Shown: piece by piece, positions 1 through 8,112 of the stretch
Position numbering within the stretch: position 1 is the stretch's first letter
How the letters are laid out: each line of letters begins with the position of its first letter
DNA from: Bradyrhizobium manausense
GTDB taxonomy: Bacteria > Pseudomonadota > Alphaproteobacteria > Rhizobiales > Xanthobacteraceae
Assembly: GCF_018130615.1 (NCBI RefSeq)
Contig: NZ_JAFCKB010000006.1
Coordinates: 62,001 to 126,000, forward strand
Length of the DNA: 64,000 nucleotides
Direction: 5' to 3'
Program-made: the position numbers and the translations under genes
Notes under the pieces: model-generated
Told to the model about the DNA's origin: nothing
Databases searched by the model: none
What the model saw: only the letters and a program-made list of their open reading frames with translations

Positions 1-1862
1 CGTGGCCAGCCGCGGCCGCGCTGTTGTGCCTGAGCCTGTTCGTCGCGCTGTGCCTCTCGCCCGAGCGGGCCGGGGCCGTCGAGCGAAGCCGGCGCGGCGA
101 GCTCAAGCGCGTGTTGGTGCTGCATTCCTTCGGCCGCGAGTTTCGGCCCTGGAGCGAATATGCACGCGACATCAAGGCCGGGCTCGAGGCGCAATCGCCC
201 TGGCCGCTCGATATCCAGGAGCACGCGCTGCTCACGGCGCGCTTCAACAATCCCGGTCCCGAGGCGCCGTTCGTCGAGTATCTGCACTCGCTCTACCAGG
301 GCGCAATGCCCGACATCGTGTTGAGCATCGGCGCGCCTGCCGCACGGTTTGCGCAGAAATACCGCGCGCGACTATTCCCCAATACGCCGCTGATTCTTTC
401 CGCGGTCGAGTATCGGCTGATCGATCGCGCCGATCTCCGCGACAACGACGTGGTCGTGGCGATCCGCAACGATTTCGTGGCCGCATTCGACAACATCCTT
501 CGGCTTCTGCCGGACACCAAGTCGGTTGCGATCGTGATCGGAGCCTCGCCGCTCGAGAAGTTCTGGATCGAGGAGGTGAAGCGGGAGCTGAAATCGTTCG
601 ACGAGCGGTTGGAGCTCGTCTGGTACTCGGACTTGTCATTCGAGGAGATACTGAAGCGCGCATCGGCCCTGCCGCCGCATACGGCGTTGTTTTGGGGGCT
701 GATGTCGGTCGATGCGGCCGGGGTCGCCCACGAGAGCGACATTGCGCTGCGCAGCCTGCACGCGGTCGCGAACGCCCCGATCTTTTCCTACCAGGAGCCC
801 TTCTTTGGCGACAGCACCGTCGGGGGACCGATGCATCTGGTGGGGGAAACGACTTCGAGGACCGTCAGCGCAGCGATCGGCATTCTCGGCGGAGCGGATC
901 CGGCCAGCATCAAATACGAGCCGATCGGCTTCGGTGTGCCGAAATATGATTGGCGGGAACTGAGGCGCTGGGGCATCAGCGAAAGTCGCCTGCCTCCAGA
1001 TAGCGAGGTTCTGTTTCGGGAGCCGAATATCTGGCAACGCTATCGCTGGCAGATGTTGTTGATCACGGCCGTGTTCCTGGTGCAGGCGGGCCTCATCAGC
1101 GGCTTGCTGCACGAGCGTCGCCGTCGCAGGTTCGCCGAAGTGGAATCCCGCGAGCGGCTGACAGAGCTTGCTCACGTCAATCGCTATTCCACCGTCGGCG
1201 AGCTCACGACGTCGATCGCCCACGAATTGAACCAGCCGCTTGGATCCATCCTGACCAATGCCGAGACGGCGGAGCTGTTGCTCAAGGCCAACTCGCCCGA
1301 TCTCGACGAGATCAGGCAGATTCTTGCCGATATCAGGCGCGACGACCAGCGGGCGAGCGAGGTGATCCGCAGGCTGCGCGCCGTTCTGAAAAAGACGCCG
1401 TTCGAGGTCAAGAACATCGAGCTCAACGATACTGTCCGCGAGGCGATCGGCCTTGCGAAGACCGTGGCCGACGGACGTCGCATCACGTTGACCTATATGC
1501 CTTTCCAGACCGAGCTGCACGTCAAGGGCGATCCGGTCCAGCTTCAGCAGGTCATTCTCAACCTGATCATCAACGCGATGGATGCGGTCTCCGATGCGGA
1601 CACCGGAAAACGCGAGGTCAGCGTCTCGACCCTGCGGACCGGCCATCAGGCTGAGATCAGGATCACCGATACCGGCCCCGGAATAGCAGCGCCCGATCTT
1701 GAAAACGTCTTCGATCCGTTCTTCACGACCAAGCCGCAAGGCATGGGCATGGGCCTTGCGATCGCCAAGACCATCGTCGAGGCTCATCACGGCGTGATCG
1801 CCGCGTCGAACCAATTGGCGGGTGGCGCGCTGTTCACGATCCGGCTTCCGATGGCGCGCTGA
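1..1862 (+). CDS. Membrane sensor histidine kinase with ABC_sub_bind-like sensor domain (5' partial)
   Basis: The frame is open to the left edge (first full codon at base 3), so the start lies outside the window. The visible part begins in a hydrophobic signal/anchor (AALLCLSLFVALCLS). A periplasmic domain of about 300 residues follows; it resembles the ABC_sub_bind-type sensors common in Bradyrhizobium (VLHSFGREFRPWSEYA, SIGAPAARFAQ). A transmembrane segment lies near 1045-1110 (MLLITAVFLVQAGLISGLL). The cytoplasmic part has HisKA (SIAHELNQPLGS, phospho-acceptor His codon at 1220) and HATPase_c with N box (NLIINAMDAV), G1 (DTGPGI), F (FDPFFTTK) and G2 (GMGMGLAIAK). No receiver domain or partner regulator is visible. 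The ligand is unknown. It probably autophosphorylates in response to a periplasmic solute. Confidence 0.9.
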   Translation, partial: WPAAAALLCLSLFVALCLSPERAGAVERSRRGELKRVLVLHSFGREFRPWSEYARDIKAGLEAQSPWPLDIQEHALLTARFNNPGPEAPFVEYLHSLYQGAMPDIVLSIGAPAARFAQKYRARLFPNTPLILSAVEYRLIDRADLRDNDVVVAIRNDFVAAFDNILRLLPDTKSVAIVIGASPLEKFWIEEVKRELKSFDERLELVWYSDLSFEEILKRASALPPHTALFWGLMSVDAAGVAHESDIALRSLHAVANAPIFSYQEPFFGDSTVGGPMHLVGETTSRTVSAAIGILGGADPASIKYEPIGFGVPKYDWRELRRWGISESRLPPDSEVLFREPNIWQRYRWQMLLITAVFLVQAGLISGLLHERRRRRFAEVESRERLTELAHVNRYSTVGELTTSIAHELNQPLGSILTNAETAELLLKANSPDLDEIRQILADIRRDDQRASEVIRRLRAVLKKTPFEVKNIELNDTVREAIGLAKTVADGRRITLTYMPFQTELHVKGDPVQLQQVILNLIINAMDAVSDADTGKREVSVSTLRTGHQAEIRITDTGPGIAAPDLENVFDPFFTTKPQGMGMGLAIAKTIVEAHHGVIAASNQLAGGALFTIRLPMAR

Positions 1863-1874
1863 CGGGGCGGTATC

Positions 1875-2048
1875 TTGATCTTGATCGGCGCCGGCGTTCG
1901 CAGCGACGCCGACATTGCTGAGGTGATCGAGACTGCTGCGCGCGCCGGTGGCGGTCTGGTCGTGCCGCCGGATGGCGGCTTCTTCGGAACACTCTCGCGC
2001 CGCAGCAGCCTCGACGACCTGGTTTCGTTGATCTCGATCAACAAACGT
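1875..2048 (+). pseudogene. Remnant of an ABC_sub_bind-type substrate-binding protein C-terminus
   Basis: About 58 codons in one frame (GAGVRSDADIAEVIETAARA, GGGLVVPPDG) resemble the C-terminal part of ABC_sub_bind-type periplasmic proteins, where a conserved stretch reads like GGLIVLPD followed by a helix ending in an arginine-rich turn. There is no ATG, no signal peptide and no N-terminal lobe. The frame then runs into the next gene out of phase. I read it as a decayed fragment whose 3' end was co-opted as the promoter of the DUF3300 operon, because the FixK-type box lies in its last codons. It could be chance similarity; the assignment is from memory of the family. Confidence 0.4.
2028..2041. 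promoter_or_regulatory. FixK/FNR-type box upstream of the DUF3300 operon
   Basis: TTGATCTCGATCAA is a perfect palindrome matching the FixK/FNR consensus TTGA-N6-TCAA. Its centre is 63.5 bp upstream of the ATG at 2098. A class II site at -41.5 would give a leader of about 22 nt. Confidence 0.65.
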
Positions 2049-2097
2049 CGGCGGGCCGGCTCGATCTTCCGACACGGAAAGGGTGAAGGAGGATGTC

Positions 2098-3801
2098 ATG
2101 TTCCGCTGCGGCAAGATCCTGATGGCGCTTGCGTTCACAATGGCGACGTCGCCCGCTGCAATGGCGCAGACACAAACGGTACCTGCGACGCCGGCTGCGC
2201 AGGCGCAGCCGGCAAGCCCGTCTGCACCGTCAGCCGAGTTGCTGAAGCCCGCAGAGCTCGAAGCTCTGGTCGCGCCGATCGCACTTTATCCCGACGAATT
2301 GCTGGCCAACGTGCTGGCCGCCTCGACCTATCCGCTGGAAGTGGTGCAGGCCGACCGCTGGCTGAAGGAGCGCAAGACCCTCAAGGGTGAGGCACTGAAG
2401 ACCGAGGTGGACAAGCAGGCCTGGGACGACAGCGTCAAGGCGCTCGCCAGCACCGCCGATGTCCTGACCATGATGAGCGACCAGCTCGACTGGACCAAGA
2501 AGCTCGGTGACGCCTTCCTCGCGCAGCAGCCCGATGTGATGGACGCAATCCAGCGCCTGCGCAACAAGGCCTATGACAACAAGAAGCTTGTCACCACCAA
2601 GCAGCAGAAGGTCAGCGTGCAGTCGCAGGAAGGCAAGCAGGTCGTCGTGATCCAGCAGGCCGATCCCGCGGAGATGTACGTGCCTTACTATGATCCGGCG
2701 ACCGTCTACGGCAGCTGGCCCTATGCGGAGTATCCGCCGTATTATTGGGGCTATCCGTCCTATATCGGCGCCGGCATGGTTGCGGCCGGCATCGCGTTCG
2801 GCACGGCCTGGGCGATCGGTCGCTGGGGCAATTACTGGGGCGGCGGCTGCAACTGGGGCAATCGCAACGTCTACGTCAATCATCGCACCACCAACATCGG
2901 CAACGGCTGGCAGCACAATCCGGCCCATCGCGGCGGGGTGCGCTACAACAACAGCAATGTCCAGCAGCGCTTCGGCAACAACAACGTGCGGGCCGGCGCG
3001 TCGGACCGGATGGATTTCCGCGGCCGTGACGGCAACCAGGTGTTGCGGCCCAATCAAGGGGCCGGAGATCGCGCGGGCGATCGTGCAGGAGATCGAGCAG
3101 GAGATCGCGCCGGTGATCGCGGCGGGGCCGGGGATCGCGCCGGCAATCGCGGCGATCGTGCGGGCGGAGATCGCGCAAGTGCTGGAACTCGCGATCGGCC
3201 GGGCGGCGGCGATCGGGCCGGTGCCGGCGATCGCGCCAAGGGAGGCGCCAAGGGAGGCGCCAAGAGCAGCAATAAGAGCGGCAACAAGGGTGGCGGCGCA
3301 AAGGCTGCGAACCGCGCCGGTGGCGGTGCGGCCAATCGTGGCGGTGCCATGAACGTGTCCTCCGGCCGCTCGGCGGCCGCGGCATCCGCGCGCGGCCGCG
3401 CCAGCATGGCGAGCATGCCGCGCGGTGGCGGCGGTCCGAGCATGGCCGGCCGCGGCGGCGGGGGCGGAATGGCGATGCGTGGCGGCGGCGGAGGCGGTTT
3501 CGGAGGAGGCGGTCGCGGCGGCGGTGGAGGCCGGCGCTCCGACATCGCGTTGAAGCACGACATCGTTCTGCTCGGTCATCTCTCCAACGGTCTCGGCTAC
3601 TACCGCTTCAGCTACATCGGCAGCGACAAGGCCTATGTCGGCGTGATGGCGCAGGAGGTCGAGCGGGTGATGCCTGATGCCGTGACTCGCGGCGGCGACG
3701 GCTATCTGCGCGTCCAGTATGAAAAGCTCGGCCTGACATTCCGCAGCTACCGCGACTGGCTCGCCGGCGGCGCGAAGATCCCCGCGGAGGTGACGCCATG
3801 A
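2098..3801 (+). CDS. DUF3300 exported protein with Gly/Arg-rich repeats and C-terminal S74-like chaperone domain
   Basis: 567 aa. ATG 2098 is chosen over the upstream GTG 2083 because AAGGAGG sits 5 nt before it and a signal peptide follows directly (MFRCGKILMALAFTMA, cleavage near AMAQ). DUF3300 covers about residues 45-240 (LVAPIALYPDELLANVLAAS, YVPYYDPATVYGSWPY). A low-complexity linker with GDRA repeats and Gly/Arg-rich tracts spans about 300-478. The last 85 residues look like the intramolecular chaperone/peptidase S74 domain of phage tail spikes: SDIALK gives the Ser481/Lys486 pair with the family's spacing, then YVGVMAQEVERVMPDAV. It is first in an operon with DUF2950 and a small exported protein and lies behind a FixK-type box. 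The function is unknown; an envelope role is likely. Confidence 0.88.
   Translation: MFRCGKILMALAFTMATSPAAMAQTQTVPATPAAQAQPASPSAPSAELLKPAELEALVAPIALYPDELLANVLAASTYPLEVVQADRWLKERKTLKGEALKTEVDKQAWDDSVKALASTADVLTMMSDQLDWTKKLGDAFLAQQPDVMDAIQRLRNKAYDNKKLVTTKQQKVSVQSQEGKQVVVIQQADPAEMYVPYYDPATVYGSWPYAEYPPYYWGYPSYIGAGMVAAGIAFGTAWAIGRWGNYWGGGCNWGNRNVYVNHRTTNIGNGWQHNPAHRGGVRYNNSNVQQRFGNNNVRAGASDRMDFRGRDGNQVLRPNQGAGDRAGDRAGDRAGDRAGDRGGAGDRAGNRGDRAGGDRASAGTRDRPGGGDRAGAGDRAKGGAKGGAKSSNKSGNKGGGAKAANRAGGGAANRGGAMNVSSGRSAAAASARGRASMASMPRGGGGPSMAGRGGGGGMAMRGGGGGGFGGGGRGGGGGRRSDIALKHDIVLLGHLSNGLGYYRFSYIGSDKAYVGVMAQEVERVMPDAVTRGGDGYLRVQYEKLGLTFRSYRDWLAGGAKIPAEVTP
3061..3240 (+). repeat. In-frame GDRA/GDRAG repeat tract in the DUF3300 protein
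   Basis: Short imperfect repeats of gatcgcgc(c/g)gg(c/t) encode GDRAGDRAGDRAGDR and variants (GDRGGAGDRAGNRGDRAGG). They form a flexible, positively and negatively charged linker between DUF3300 and the C-terminal domain. This is a coding repeat and likely varies in length between strains. Confidence 0.85.
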
Positions 3802-4715
3802 CCGGGTTGAAAGCTTTCCGCCGCGCCGTATTGCCGGGCCTCACGGCGCTGGCGCTGCTTGGCTCTGCAACTCAGGCACAGCAATCCTACAAGACGCCCG
3901 AGGACGCCGCGGCTGCGCTCGCCGCCGCGATCAAGAGCGGACCAAGCGACATCCTCAAAGTGCTTGGCAGGAACGCGGAGGACATCGTCTCATCCGGCGA
4001 CGAGATCGCCGACAAGGACATCCAGGCGCGTTTCTCGTCGTTGTACGACGCCAAGCATGGCATCAAGGCGGAAGGCAACAAGACCGCGACCCTTATGCTC
4101 GGGCCGGACGACTTCCCGTTCCCGATTCCGCTGGTCAACACCAGGACCGGCTGGGCGTTCGACACCGACCAGGGACGCATCGAGGTGCTGCGCCGGCGCA
4201 TCGGCCGCAACGAGCTCGATGCGATCCAGACCGCGCTCGCCTTCGTCGACGCGCAGAATGAATACGCCGACAAGGATCGCGGCGAGGGCGCCGGTGTCTA
4301 TGCCCAGCGCATCGTCTCCTCGCCAGGCAAGAAGGATGGTCTGTTCTGGCGCGACGATAGCGATCCGAGCCCGCTCGGCGCGCTGGCAGCCGAGGCTTCG
4401 AAGGAGGGCTATCGCGCGGGCGATGTCGGACCTGTGCCCTATCACGGTTACTACTTCCACATCCTCACAGGGCAGGGCCGGGATGCGCCCGGCGGCGCGC
4501 TCAATTACGTCGTCAAGGGCAAGATGATCGGCGGATTCGGCCTGATCGCCTGGCCTGCGGAATACGGCAACTCCGGCATCATGACCTTCCTCGTCAACCA
4601 TGCCGGCACCGTCTACCAGAAGGATCTCGGCAAGCGCACGGCCTTCACTGCAGAGCGTACGACGCTGTTCGATCCCGACGAGACCTGGAAGAAGGTCGAT
4701 GCCACAAAGCCCTGA
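3798..4715 (+). CDS. DUF2950 family exported protein
   Basis: 305 aa, overlapping the DUF3300 stop by four bases (ATGA), so translation is probably coupled. An N-terminal signal peptide (VLPGLTALALLGSATQAQQ) is followed by a full-length DUF2950 domain. Recognisable stretches are YKTPEDAAAALAAAIKSG, RRIGRNELDAIQTALAFVDA, PYHGYYFHILTGQG and GGFGLIAWPAEYGNSGIMTF. DUF2950 and DUF3300 genes are frequent neighbours, which supports a shared periplasmic or outer-membrane function. No catalytic motif is known to me. It should be co-regulated with its neighbour by the FixK-type box at 2028. Confidence 0.9.
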   Translation: MTGLKAFRRAVLPGLTALALLGSATQAQQSYKTPEDAAAALAAAIKSGPSDILKVLGRNAEDIVSSGDEIADKDIQARFSSLYDAKHGIKAEGNKTATLMLGPDDFPFPIPLVNTRTGWAFDTDQGRIEVLRRRIGRNELDAIQTALAFVDAQNEYADKDRGEGAGVYAQRIVSSPGKKDGLFWRDDSDPSPLGALAAEASKEGYRAGDVGPVPYHGYYFHILTGQGRDAPGGALNYVVKGKMIGGFGLIAWPAEYGNSGIMTFLVNHAGTVYQKDLGKRTAFTAERTTLFDPDETWKKVDATKP

Positions 4716-5154
4716 AGGGCGGACGCGCCAGTTCCGCTTGATCGCGCTCACGCTGCTCGCGCTCGGTCTCGCAGCGCCGACGCCGTCTTTTGCGCAGGCG
4801 GCTGCGCAAGTTCGTGCCAAAATCGTCAAGGCCGGCCTCCTGATCGGAGGCGGCGCGGGCAGCGGTGTGCTGACCTACCGCGGCAAGACCTATCCGTTTA
4901 GGATCAGCGGCCTGAGTTTCGGTATCACGGTCGGTGCTACCGTCGGCCGGTTCGATGGCTGGGCCTCAGGGATTCGCGAGGTCGGCGATTTCGCCGGCAC
5001 CTATAGCTCGGTCGGCGGCGGCTTTGCGCTGGTGGGCGGCGTCAATGGTGTTCACCTCCGCAACGAGAAGGGTGTGACCATCGTGCTGCAAGGCCCAAAG
5101 GCGGGCCTCGAGCTCGCCGCCAATATCAGTCAGATCACGATCGCCTTGAGATGA
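4699..5154 (+). CDS. Small exported glycine-rich protein, uncharacterised
   Basis: 151 aa. I chose ATG 4699, inside the 3' end of the DUF2950 gene in another frame, because a signal peptide starts there (FRLIALTLLALGLAAPTPSFAQA). The upstream part of the open frame is low-complexity shadow sequence. The mature part is built of Gly-rich beta-like segments: KAGLLIGGGAGSGVLTYRGK, YPFRISGLSFGITVGATVG and GTYSSVGGGFALVGG. I have seen similar alphaproteobacterial hypotheticals (EipA/DUF1134-like or SYLF-like), but I cannot assign the family firmly. It is third in the DUF3300-DUF2950 operon and ends 3 bp from the convergent acetyltransferase gene. Confidence 0.75.
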   Translation: MPQSPEGRTRQFRLIALTLLALGLAAPTPSFAQAAAQVRAKIVKAGLLIGGGAGSGVLTYRGKTYPFRISGLSFGITVGATVGRFDGWASGIREVGDFAGTYSSVGGGFALVGGVNGVHLRNEKGVTIVLQGPKAGLELAANISQITIALR

Positions 5155-5157
5155 GGC

Positions 5158-5694
5158 TCACGCGGGCCGCGCAGCGGCAAGATCGAGAACCAGGCACACG
5201 GTTCTCGGCTCTTCACTCCGCGCAGGTCCGAAACCGTACTTCGCGAACACCTTGCGCATCGATGCGTTGTCGGACAGAACCTCGGCCGTGAGTTCACGCA
5301 ACCCATGCACCCGCGCAATGTCGATGAGATGCCTCAGCAGCAGGGTGCCGATCCCGCGCCCTTGCCAGGCATCCACCACGACGAAGGCCATCTCGGCCCG
5401 GCCGCGATCTGTGACCACATATCGGCCACCGCCGACGATGGCGGGACGCCCCTGTTCCTCGACCCAGGCGGCCAGCGCGACGTGGTTGTTGAAATCGACG
5501 TCCATGAAGAAGGCGCGCTCCTTCTCCGAGAAGTGTCGCTTCATCACGAAGAATCGACTCTGTAGGGAACTCGGGCCGGTGCGATCGATCGCCGCGAGCA
5601 TGTCTGCTTCGTCGCCCGGCCGAAGTGCGCGGATCTCGATCGGAGTACCGTCCTTCAATACCGCCGGTGTGCGGTAGGTTGCGATTTGTGACAT
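5158..5694 (-). CDS. GNAT family N-acetyltransferase
   Basis: 178 aa. The single GNAT fold is recognised from IRALRPGDEADMLAAIDR near the N-terminus, the strand AEMAFVVVDAWQGRG with the acetyl-CoA pyrophosphate loop QGRGIGTLL (about residues 112-120), and NASMRKVFAKYGF near the C-terminus. The substrate cannot be read from sequence. Similar domains occur in acetyl-CoA-dependent lysine acetyltransferases of the Pat type, which would fit its position divergent from acetyl-phosphate/acetyl-CoA genes, but that is inference. It shares the intergenic region at 5695-5857 with the DUF3141 operon; the FixK-type box there is about 100 bp from this start. Confidence 0.9.
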   Translation of the reverse strand: MSQIATYRTPAVLKDGTPIEIRALRPGDEADMLAAIDRTGPSSLQSRFFVMKRHFSEKERAFFMDVDFNNHVALAAWVEEQGRPAIVGGGRYVVTDRGRAEMAFVVVDAWQGRGIGTLLLRHLIDIARVHGLRELTAEVLSDNASMRKVFAKYGFGPARSEEPRTVCLVLDLAAARPA

Positions 5695-5789
5695 GCCGAT
5701 GTCGCTCCGGCAGCAATTGGCTCGTCAAGCAAGTCGCGCGCCGCATGACGCCTGCGCAGGATGAGAGCCTTTCGAGCGGGCAGAGCATC

Positions 5790-5803
5790 TTGACCTAGAT
5801 CAA
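5790..5803. promoter_or_regulatory. FixK/FNR-type box upstream of DUF3141-pta-ackA-fabI
   Basis: TTGACCTAGATCAA matches TTGA-N6-TCAA and is very close to the rhizobial FixK box. Its centre is 61.5 bp upstream of the DUF3141 ATG at 5858, as expected for a class II activator site with a leader of about 20 nt. Confidence 0.75.
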
Positions 5804-5857
5804 CGTTCGCTCCTGCACGGCGCCGTCAATTGTCGAGCGCGGCGGAGAGGTCGAAAC

Positions 5858-8086
5858 ATGTCTATGGACAAGGCGCAAATTCCCGGTGGTCCAATGTCGG
5901 GGCTCGTCGCTTCGGCGGTCGAATACATGATCGATGCGGGGCAGCGCAGTGTCCTGTTCCTCGACATCATGCGCCGCCGCGGCGATCAGTACAGGGAACA
6001 CGTCGCGCAGACCGCGCCGCACGTTCTGCAATATACTGCCGAGCTGATCATGGACGGTCGCAAGCTCGACGATCCCGTCAACTACGCGCTCGTGCGCATC
6101 GTTCCGCCTGATGGTGTCGAGATCGACCTGGACCGGCGGCCGTTCGTCGTGGTCGATCCGCGCGCGGGCCATGGTCCCGGCATCGGCGGCTTCAAGGCCG
6201 ATAGCGAGATCGGGGTGGCGATGAAGGCGGGCCATCCCTGCTATTTCATCGGCTTCTTGCCGGATCCGATGCCCGGTCAGACCATCGAGCGCATCGCGCG
6301 TGCCGAAGCCATCTTCATCGAGAAGGTCATCAGCCTTCATCCGGATGCAGACGGCAAGCCCTGCGTGATCGGCAATTGCCAGGCTGGATGGGCCGTCATG
6401 ATCCTGGCCTCGCTACGCCCTGAGCTGTTCGGACCGCTGATCATAGCCGGCGCGCCGCTCGCCTATTGGGCCGGCGTGCACGGAAAATATCCGATGCGGT
6501 ACTCGGGCGGGCTGCTCGGCGGAAGCTGGCTGACGGCCCTGACGTCCGATCTCGGCGCCGGCAAGTTCGACGGTGCGTGGCTGGTGCAGAATTTCGAGAA
6601 CCAGAACCCGTCGAACACATTGTGGACCAAGCAATACAACGTCTATTCCAACGTCGATACCGAAGCGGACCGCTATCTCGACTTCGAGCGCTGGTGGGGC
6701 GGTCATGTCAACCTCAATGCCGAGGAGATCCAGTTCATCGTCGATGAGCTGTTCGTCGGCAACAATCTTGCCGCGGGCAACATCGAGATGTCCGACGGCC
6801 GCAAGGTCGATCTCCGCAACATCAGGTCGCCGATCGTGGTGTTCTGCTCCGAGGGCGACAACATCACGCCGCCGCAGCAGGCGCTGCACTGGATTCTGGA
6901 TTGCTATGCCGACGTCGACGAGATCAGGGCCTACGGCCAGACCATCGTCTACACCGTGCACAAGAGCATCGGCCATCTCGGTATCTTCGTGTCCGGTGGT
7001 GTTGCGAAGAAGGAGCATGCGGAATTTTCGGGCAACATCGACCTCATCGACGTTCTGCCGCCCGGGCTTTACGAGGCCACGTTCGAGGCGAAGGGCGAAG
7101 AGACCGCAAGTTCGGATCTGGTGGTGGGGCAGTGGGTGATGCGCTGCGAGGCGCGGACGCTCGACGATATCCGCGCCATGGGCGGCAATTCGCCCGAAGA
7201 CGAGCGGCGCTTTGCGACCGCCAAGCGCGTCTCGGAGATCAATCTCAAGGCCTATCAGAAATTCGTCCGGCCCTGGATCAGGGGCATGGTGACGCCGCAG
7301 ATGGCGGAATTGGCTCACAACATGCATCCGTTGCGGCTGCAATACGAGCTCTTCAGCAGCAAGAACCCGTATATGGCCACGGTGAAATCGTTGGCCGAGA
7401 AGGCCGAGGAGGAGCGCAAGCCGGTCGCGGCGGACAATCCGTTCCTGGCGTTCCAGGAGCAGATGTCGAAGCAGATCGTTCACGCGCTGGACAGCTGGCG
7501 CGATTCGCAGGAGGCGCTCAGTGAAGCGATCTTCCTCAGCGTCTATGGATCGCCGGCGCTCCAGGCGGCCGTCGGGATCGATCCCACTTCCGCACCATCC
7601 CGGCAGCGTGAGATGTCCACCGAGCATCGTGCCATGCTCGGGAAGCGGGTCACCGAACTGAAGTCGCGGATCGGCGAGGGCGGTCTTCGCGAAGCTGCAC
7701 TGCGCGCCTTGCTCTATGTCGGGTCCGCGCGCGGGATGGTCGACGAACGCAGCATCGAGGCCCTGCGCCAGATCCGCCGGGACCACGGTGGCCCGCGCAT
7801 GACCCTGCCCGAGTTCAAGATGCTGGTGCGGGAGCAGTTCTTCATGCTGTTGCTCGACCGTGACGGGGCGCTTGCCGCCATTCCGAAGATGCTGCCTGAC
7901 GACGTCAATTCTCGCCACGGCGCGTTCGAGGCGATCGAACGGGTGCTGTCGGCCAGCGAGGACGTCACCGGTGAGCGCGCGAGGCGGCTGGCGCAGATCG
8001 CCAGCCTGTTCGGCATCGACGCGACAGGGGGGACTGAAAAGGCGTCGAATGTTGCCCCTTTCGATCCGAAGGCGAAGGCGTCGTAG
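5858..8086 (+). CDS. DUF3141 protein, PHA-synthase-like alpha/beta hydrolase with Cys nucleophile
   Basis: 742 aa, with RBS GGAGAGG 8 nt before ATG. DUF3141 proteins are sometimes annotated as 3-hydroxyalkanoate synthetases. The N-terminal two thirds form an alpha/beta hydrolase. The nucleophile elbow is GNCQAGW with Cys174, like the Cys lipase box of PHA synthases. An acid loop (SEGDNITPP, Asp334) and a catalytic-His loop (SIGHLGIF, His373) follow, giving a complete Cys-Asp-His set. The C-terminal 250 residues are helical and have no function I recognise. First gene of an operon with a phosphotransacylase, an acyl kinase and FabI, suggesting acyl-thioester transfer or thiolysis of hydroxyacyl chains. 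Polymerase activity is not established. Confidence 0.85.
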   Translation: MSMDKAQIPGGPMSGLVASAVEYMIDAGQRSVLFLDIMRRRGDQYREHVAQTAPHVLQYTAELIMDGRKLDDPVNYALVRIVPPDGVEIDLDRRPFVVVDPRAGHGPGIGGFKADSEIGVAMKAGHPCYFIGFLPDPMPGQTIERIARAEAIFIEKVISLHPDADGKPCVIGNCQAGWAVMILASLRPELFGPLIIAGAPLAYWAGVHGKYPMRYSGGLLGGSWLTALTSDLGAGKFDGAWLVQNFENQNPSNTLWTKQYNVYSNVDTEADRYLDFERWWGGHVNLNAEEIQFIVDELFVGNNLAAGNIEMSDGRKVDLRNIRSPIVVFCSEGDNITPPQQALHWILDCYADVDEIRAYGQTIVYTVHKSIGHLGIFVSGGVAKKEHAEFSGNIDLIDVLPPGLYEATFEAKGEETASSDLVVGQWVMRCEARTLDDIRAMGGNSPEDERRFATAKRVSEINLKAYQKFVRPWIRGMVTPQMAELAHNMHPLRLQYELFSSKNPYMATVKSLAEKAEEERKPVAADNPFLAFQEQMSKQIVHALDSWRDSQEALSEAIFLSVYGSPALQAAVGIDPTSAPSRQREMSTEHRAMLGKRVTELKSRIGEGGLREAALRALLYVGSARGMVDERSIEALRQIRRDHGGPRMTLPEFKMLVREQFFMLLLDRDGALAAIPKMLPDDVNSRHGAFEAIERVLSASEDVTGERARRLAQIASLFGIDATGGTEKASNVAPFDPKAKAS

Positions 8087-8112
8087 CGCGGGTTGCAAGG
8101 ATCGGGAGCGAA

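Noticed and set aside
1874-1888. TTGATCTTGATCGG as a fifth FixK-type box
   Set aside because: The second half reads ATCGG instead of ATCAA, so the palindrome fails.
636-2138. Long minus-strand open frame opposite the histidine kinase (500 codons)
   Set aside because: It is a mirror of the kinase coding frame caused by high third-position GC. Its sequence has no recognisable motif while the plus strand encodes intact HisKA and HATPase motifs.
3061-3240. Direct repeats considered as CRISPR or tandem DNA repeat
   Set aside because: Repeats are short, in-frame and encode a GDRA linker; no uniform repeat-spacer structure.
2230-3579. Minus-strand frame opposite DUF3300 (Ala/Ile-rich)
   Set aside because: Low-complexity shadow of the GDRA and Gly-rich tracts.
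3538-3801. Phage origin or prophage inferred from the tail-spike-like domain
   Set aside because: No other phage gene is nearby. The domain is fused to DUF3300 in an ordinary operon.
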